Assembly (NCBI GenBank): GCA_022567305.1
Contig: JADFHF010000006.1
Span: forward strand, 62,001-126,000
Length of the DNA: 64,000 nucleotides
Direction of reading: 5' to 3'
DNA from: Bacteroidota bacterium
Lineage (GTDB): Bacteria > Bacteroidota > Rhodothermia > Rhodothermales > UBA10348
This document shows positions 63,027 through 64,000 of the stretch, piece by piece (the stretch's first letter is position 1; each line of letters begins with the position of its first letter). Position numbers and translations under genes: made by a program. Below the pieces are notes generated by a model that saw only the letters and a program-made list of their open reading frames with translations, was not told the DNA's origin and did no database searches.

Positions 63027-64000
63027 CCGAGTCGTCATTGCCACCGCACTCTTTTTGGTTGTGGGAAGTGGGTGCCGGGCGTCCGGTGAAGTGGGCGGGC
63101 GTTCAATCCAGACGGGTGCTCACGTGCTTCGGAACAACCACTTCGACGTCCTCCGGGGAAAACGGATCGGGCTCATCACCAATCACTCAGCCCGCGTCGA
63201 TTCGGTACACCTCATCGATCTGCTCCACACGGCCCCGGAAGTGGATCTGAAAGCTCTGTTCGGGCCGGAGCACGGACTTCGAGGAGATACTGAAGCCGGC
63301 ACCTCCGTAACCGACACGATCGACGTTCGGACGGGTGTCCCCGTTTACAGCTTGTACGGTACTGAAAACCGCCCGAGTGATGAGATGTTGGCCGGACTCG
63401 ACATACTGGTTTTCGACATCCAGGATGTGGGCGCTCGCTTCTACACGTATATCTCGACCATGGGTCGGGCGATGCAGTCGGCCGCAGAAGTCGATATTCC
63501 CTTCGTGATTCTCGATCGGCCTAATCCACTGGGTGGTGTCCGCATCGATGGCTACGTGCTCGATTCGCTCCACGTCTCGGGCGTCGGTCTGTATCCGATC
63601 CCCGTTCAACACGGCATGACCGTAGGAGAGCTGGCAGGAATGATCAAAGGCGAAGCTTTTCTTCCCGGCCTCGACAGCCTCGAGCTCGTCGTCGTCCCCA
63701 TGACAGGATGGACCCGGGAGATGCTCTGGCCGGATACAGGAGTGGCGTGGATTCCTACCAGTCCGAACATTCCGACTTTTGAGACTGCGCTCGTTTATCC
63801 CGGGACCTGCTTTTTCGAAGGCACATCGGTGAGCGAGGGTCGCGGCACGGACCACCCGTTCCTAACGATTGGCGCTCCCTGGCTTGACGCCAAAGCGGTG
63901 GTCGAGCAAATGAATGCCATGGAAATGCCAGGGGTTGTGTTTTCGGAAGTGAAAACTCAACCTCATTCTATTCCGGGAGTAGCGGAGGGCCCCAAGTTTG
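62977..64000 (+). CDS. namZ: DUF1343 lipoprotein, NamZ-like exo-N-acetylmuramidase, 3' end outside window
   Basis: Open to the right edge. Family motifs: [80 protein letters not shown] and [13 protein letters not shown]1343 proteins include NamZ, which removes terminal MurNAc from peptidoglycan fragments during wall recycling (family knowledge). The N-terminus reads as a lipoprotein signal ([15 protein letters not shown]). The only suitable start seen is TTG 62977, overlapping ndk by 50 bases, so the exact start is uncertain. Confidence 0.87.
   Translation, partial: MNQLISSRSTSSSTVVSRVVIATALFLVVGSGCRASGEVGGRSIQTGAHVLRNNHFDVLRGKRIGLITNHSARVDSVHLIDLLHTAPEVDLKALFGPEHGLRGDTEAGTSVTDTIDVRTGVPVYSLYGTENRPSDEMLAGLDILVFDIQDVGARFYTYISTMGRAMQSAAEVDIPFVILDRPNPLGGVRIDGYVLDSLHVSGVGLYPIPVQHGMTVGELAGMIKGEAFLPGLDSLELVVVPMTGWTREMLWPDTGVAWIPTSPNIPTFETALVYPGTCFFEGTSVSEGRGTDHPFLTIGAPWLDAKAVVEQMNAMEMPGVVFSEVKTQPHSIPGVAEGPKF

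Noticed and set aside
63187-63855. A 222-codon minus-strand open frame.
   Set aside because: It is the shadow of the DUF1343 gene, whose plus-strand motifs are unmistakable.

Overview
This is chromosomal DNA with roughly even base composition from a Gram-negative bacterium of the Bacteroidota/Rhodothermota side of the tree. Four things point there: a five-helix cytochrome b558-type succinate dehydrogenase, a complete Bat (aerotolerance) operon, an LPS-export set whose LptC is lipoprotein-like, and a decayed secreted protein ending in a type IX-secretion-style sorting domain. A DUF5683 protein directly behind ParAB also fits. Rhodothermota is my best guess. I see no rRNA, tRNA, CRISPR array or intact insertion sequence.

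Layout. 1-4.6 kb: end of citrate synthase, then sdhC-sdhA-sdhB. 4.6-6.0 kb (minus): a lipoprotein FKBP isomerase with a 27-bp tandem repeat, and purQ. 6.2-14.5 kb: the Bat operon (DUF58, BatX-like, BatA-E) with a sirtuin inside it. 14.7-19.6 kb: tdk, DUF445 protein, HD hydrolase, then the MCE/Mla lipid transporter mlaD-mlaF-mlaE. 19.8-27.2 kb: radA, rpiA, two MacB-type permeases without an ATPase, a GNAT acetyltransferase and a UvrD/PcrA-like helicase.

27.2-33.4 kb is an accessory stretch. It holds a broken FG-GAP/T9SS surface-protein gene, an NfeD protease with its slipin partner, a G+C-rich tannase/feruloyl-esterase gene with a probable N-terminal frameshift, and an SDR-family gene. 33.8-36.3 kb: parA, parB, DUF5683. 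36.5-41.6 kb: a serine-palmitoyltransferase-like enzyme followed by a tandemly duplicated GNAT-HAD module. The first HAD copy has lost its catalytic aspartate, its cap and its C-terminus. This looks like a sphingolipid or sulfonolipid head-group locus and is the most interesting part of the window. 41.6-43.0 kb has no recognisable gene.

43.0-58.5 kb is mostly housekeeping on the minus strand: rhomboid protease, unusual sigma factor, (plus) universal stress protein, DsbD, rplI-rpsR-rpsF (S6 with a long acidic tail), prfA, glmS, DAHP synthase, tyrS, an LptB fused to an N-terminal TPR domain, OstA-like protein, LptC, and a free-standing B3/B4 editing-like domain. 58.7-60.8 kb: an Rsb-type partner-switching module (STAS, HATPase, receiver-PP2C). 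60.8-64 kb: class V aminotransferase, small lipoprotein, ndk and a DUF1343 (NamZ-like) protein that runs off the end.

Together the genes cover central metabolism, envelope biogenesis (LPS export, Mla lipid transport, UDP-GlcNAc precursor supply, peptidoglycan recycling, probable sphingolipids), translation and stress signalling. Pseudogene remnants cluster between 27 and 43 kb. All calls rest on reading the translated sequence; no database search was run.
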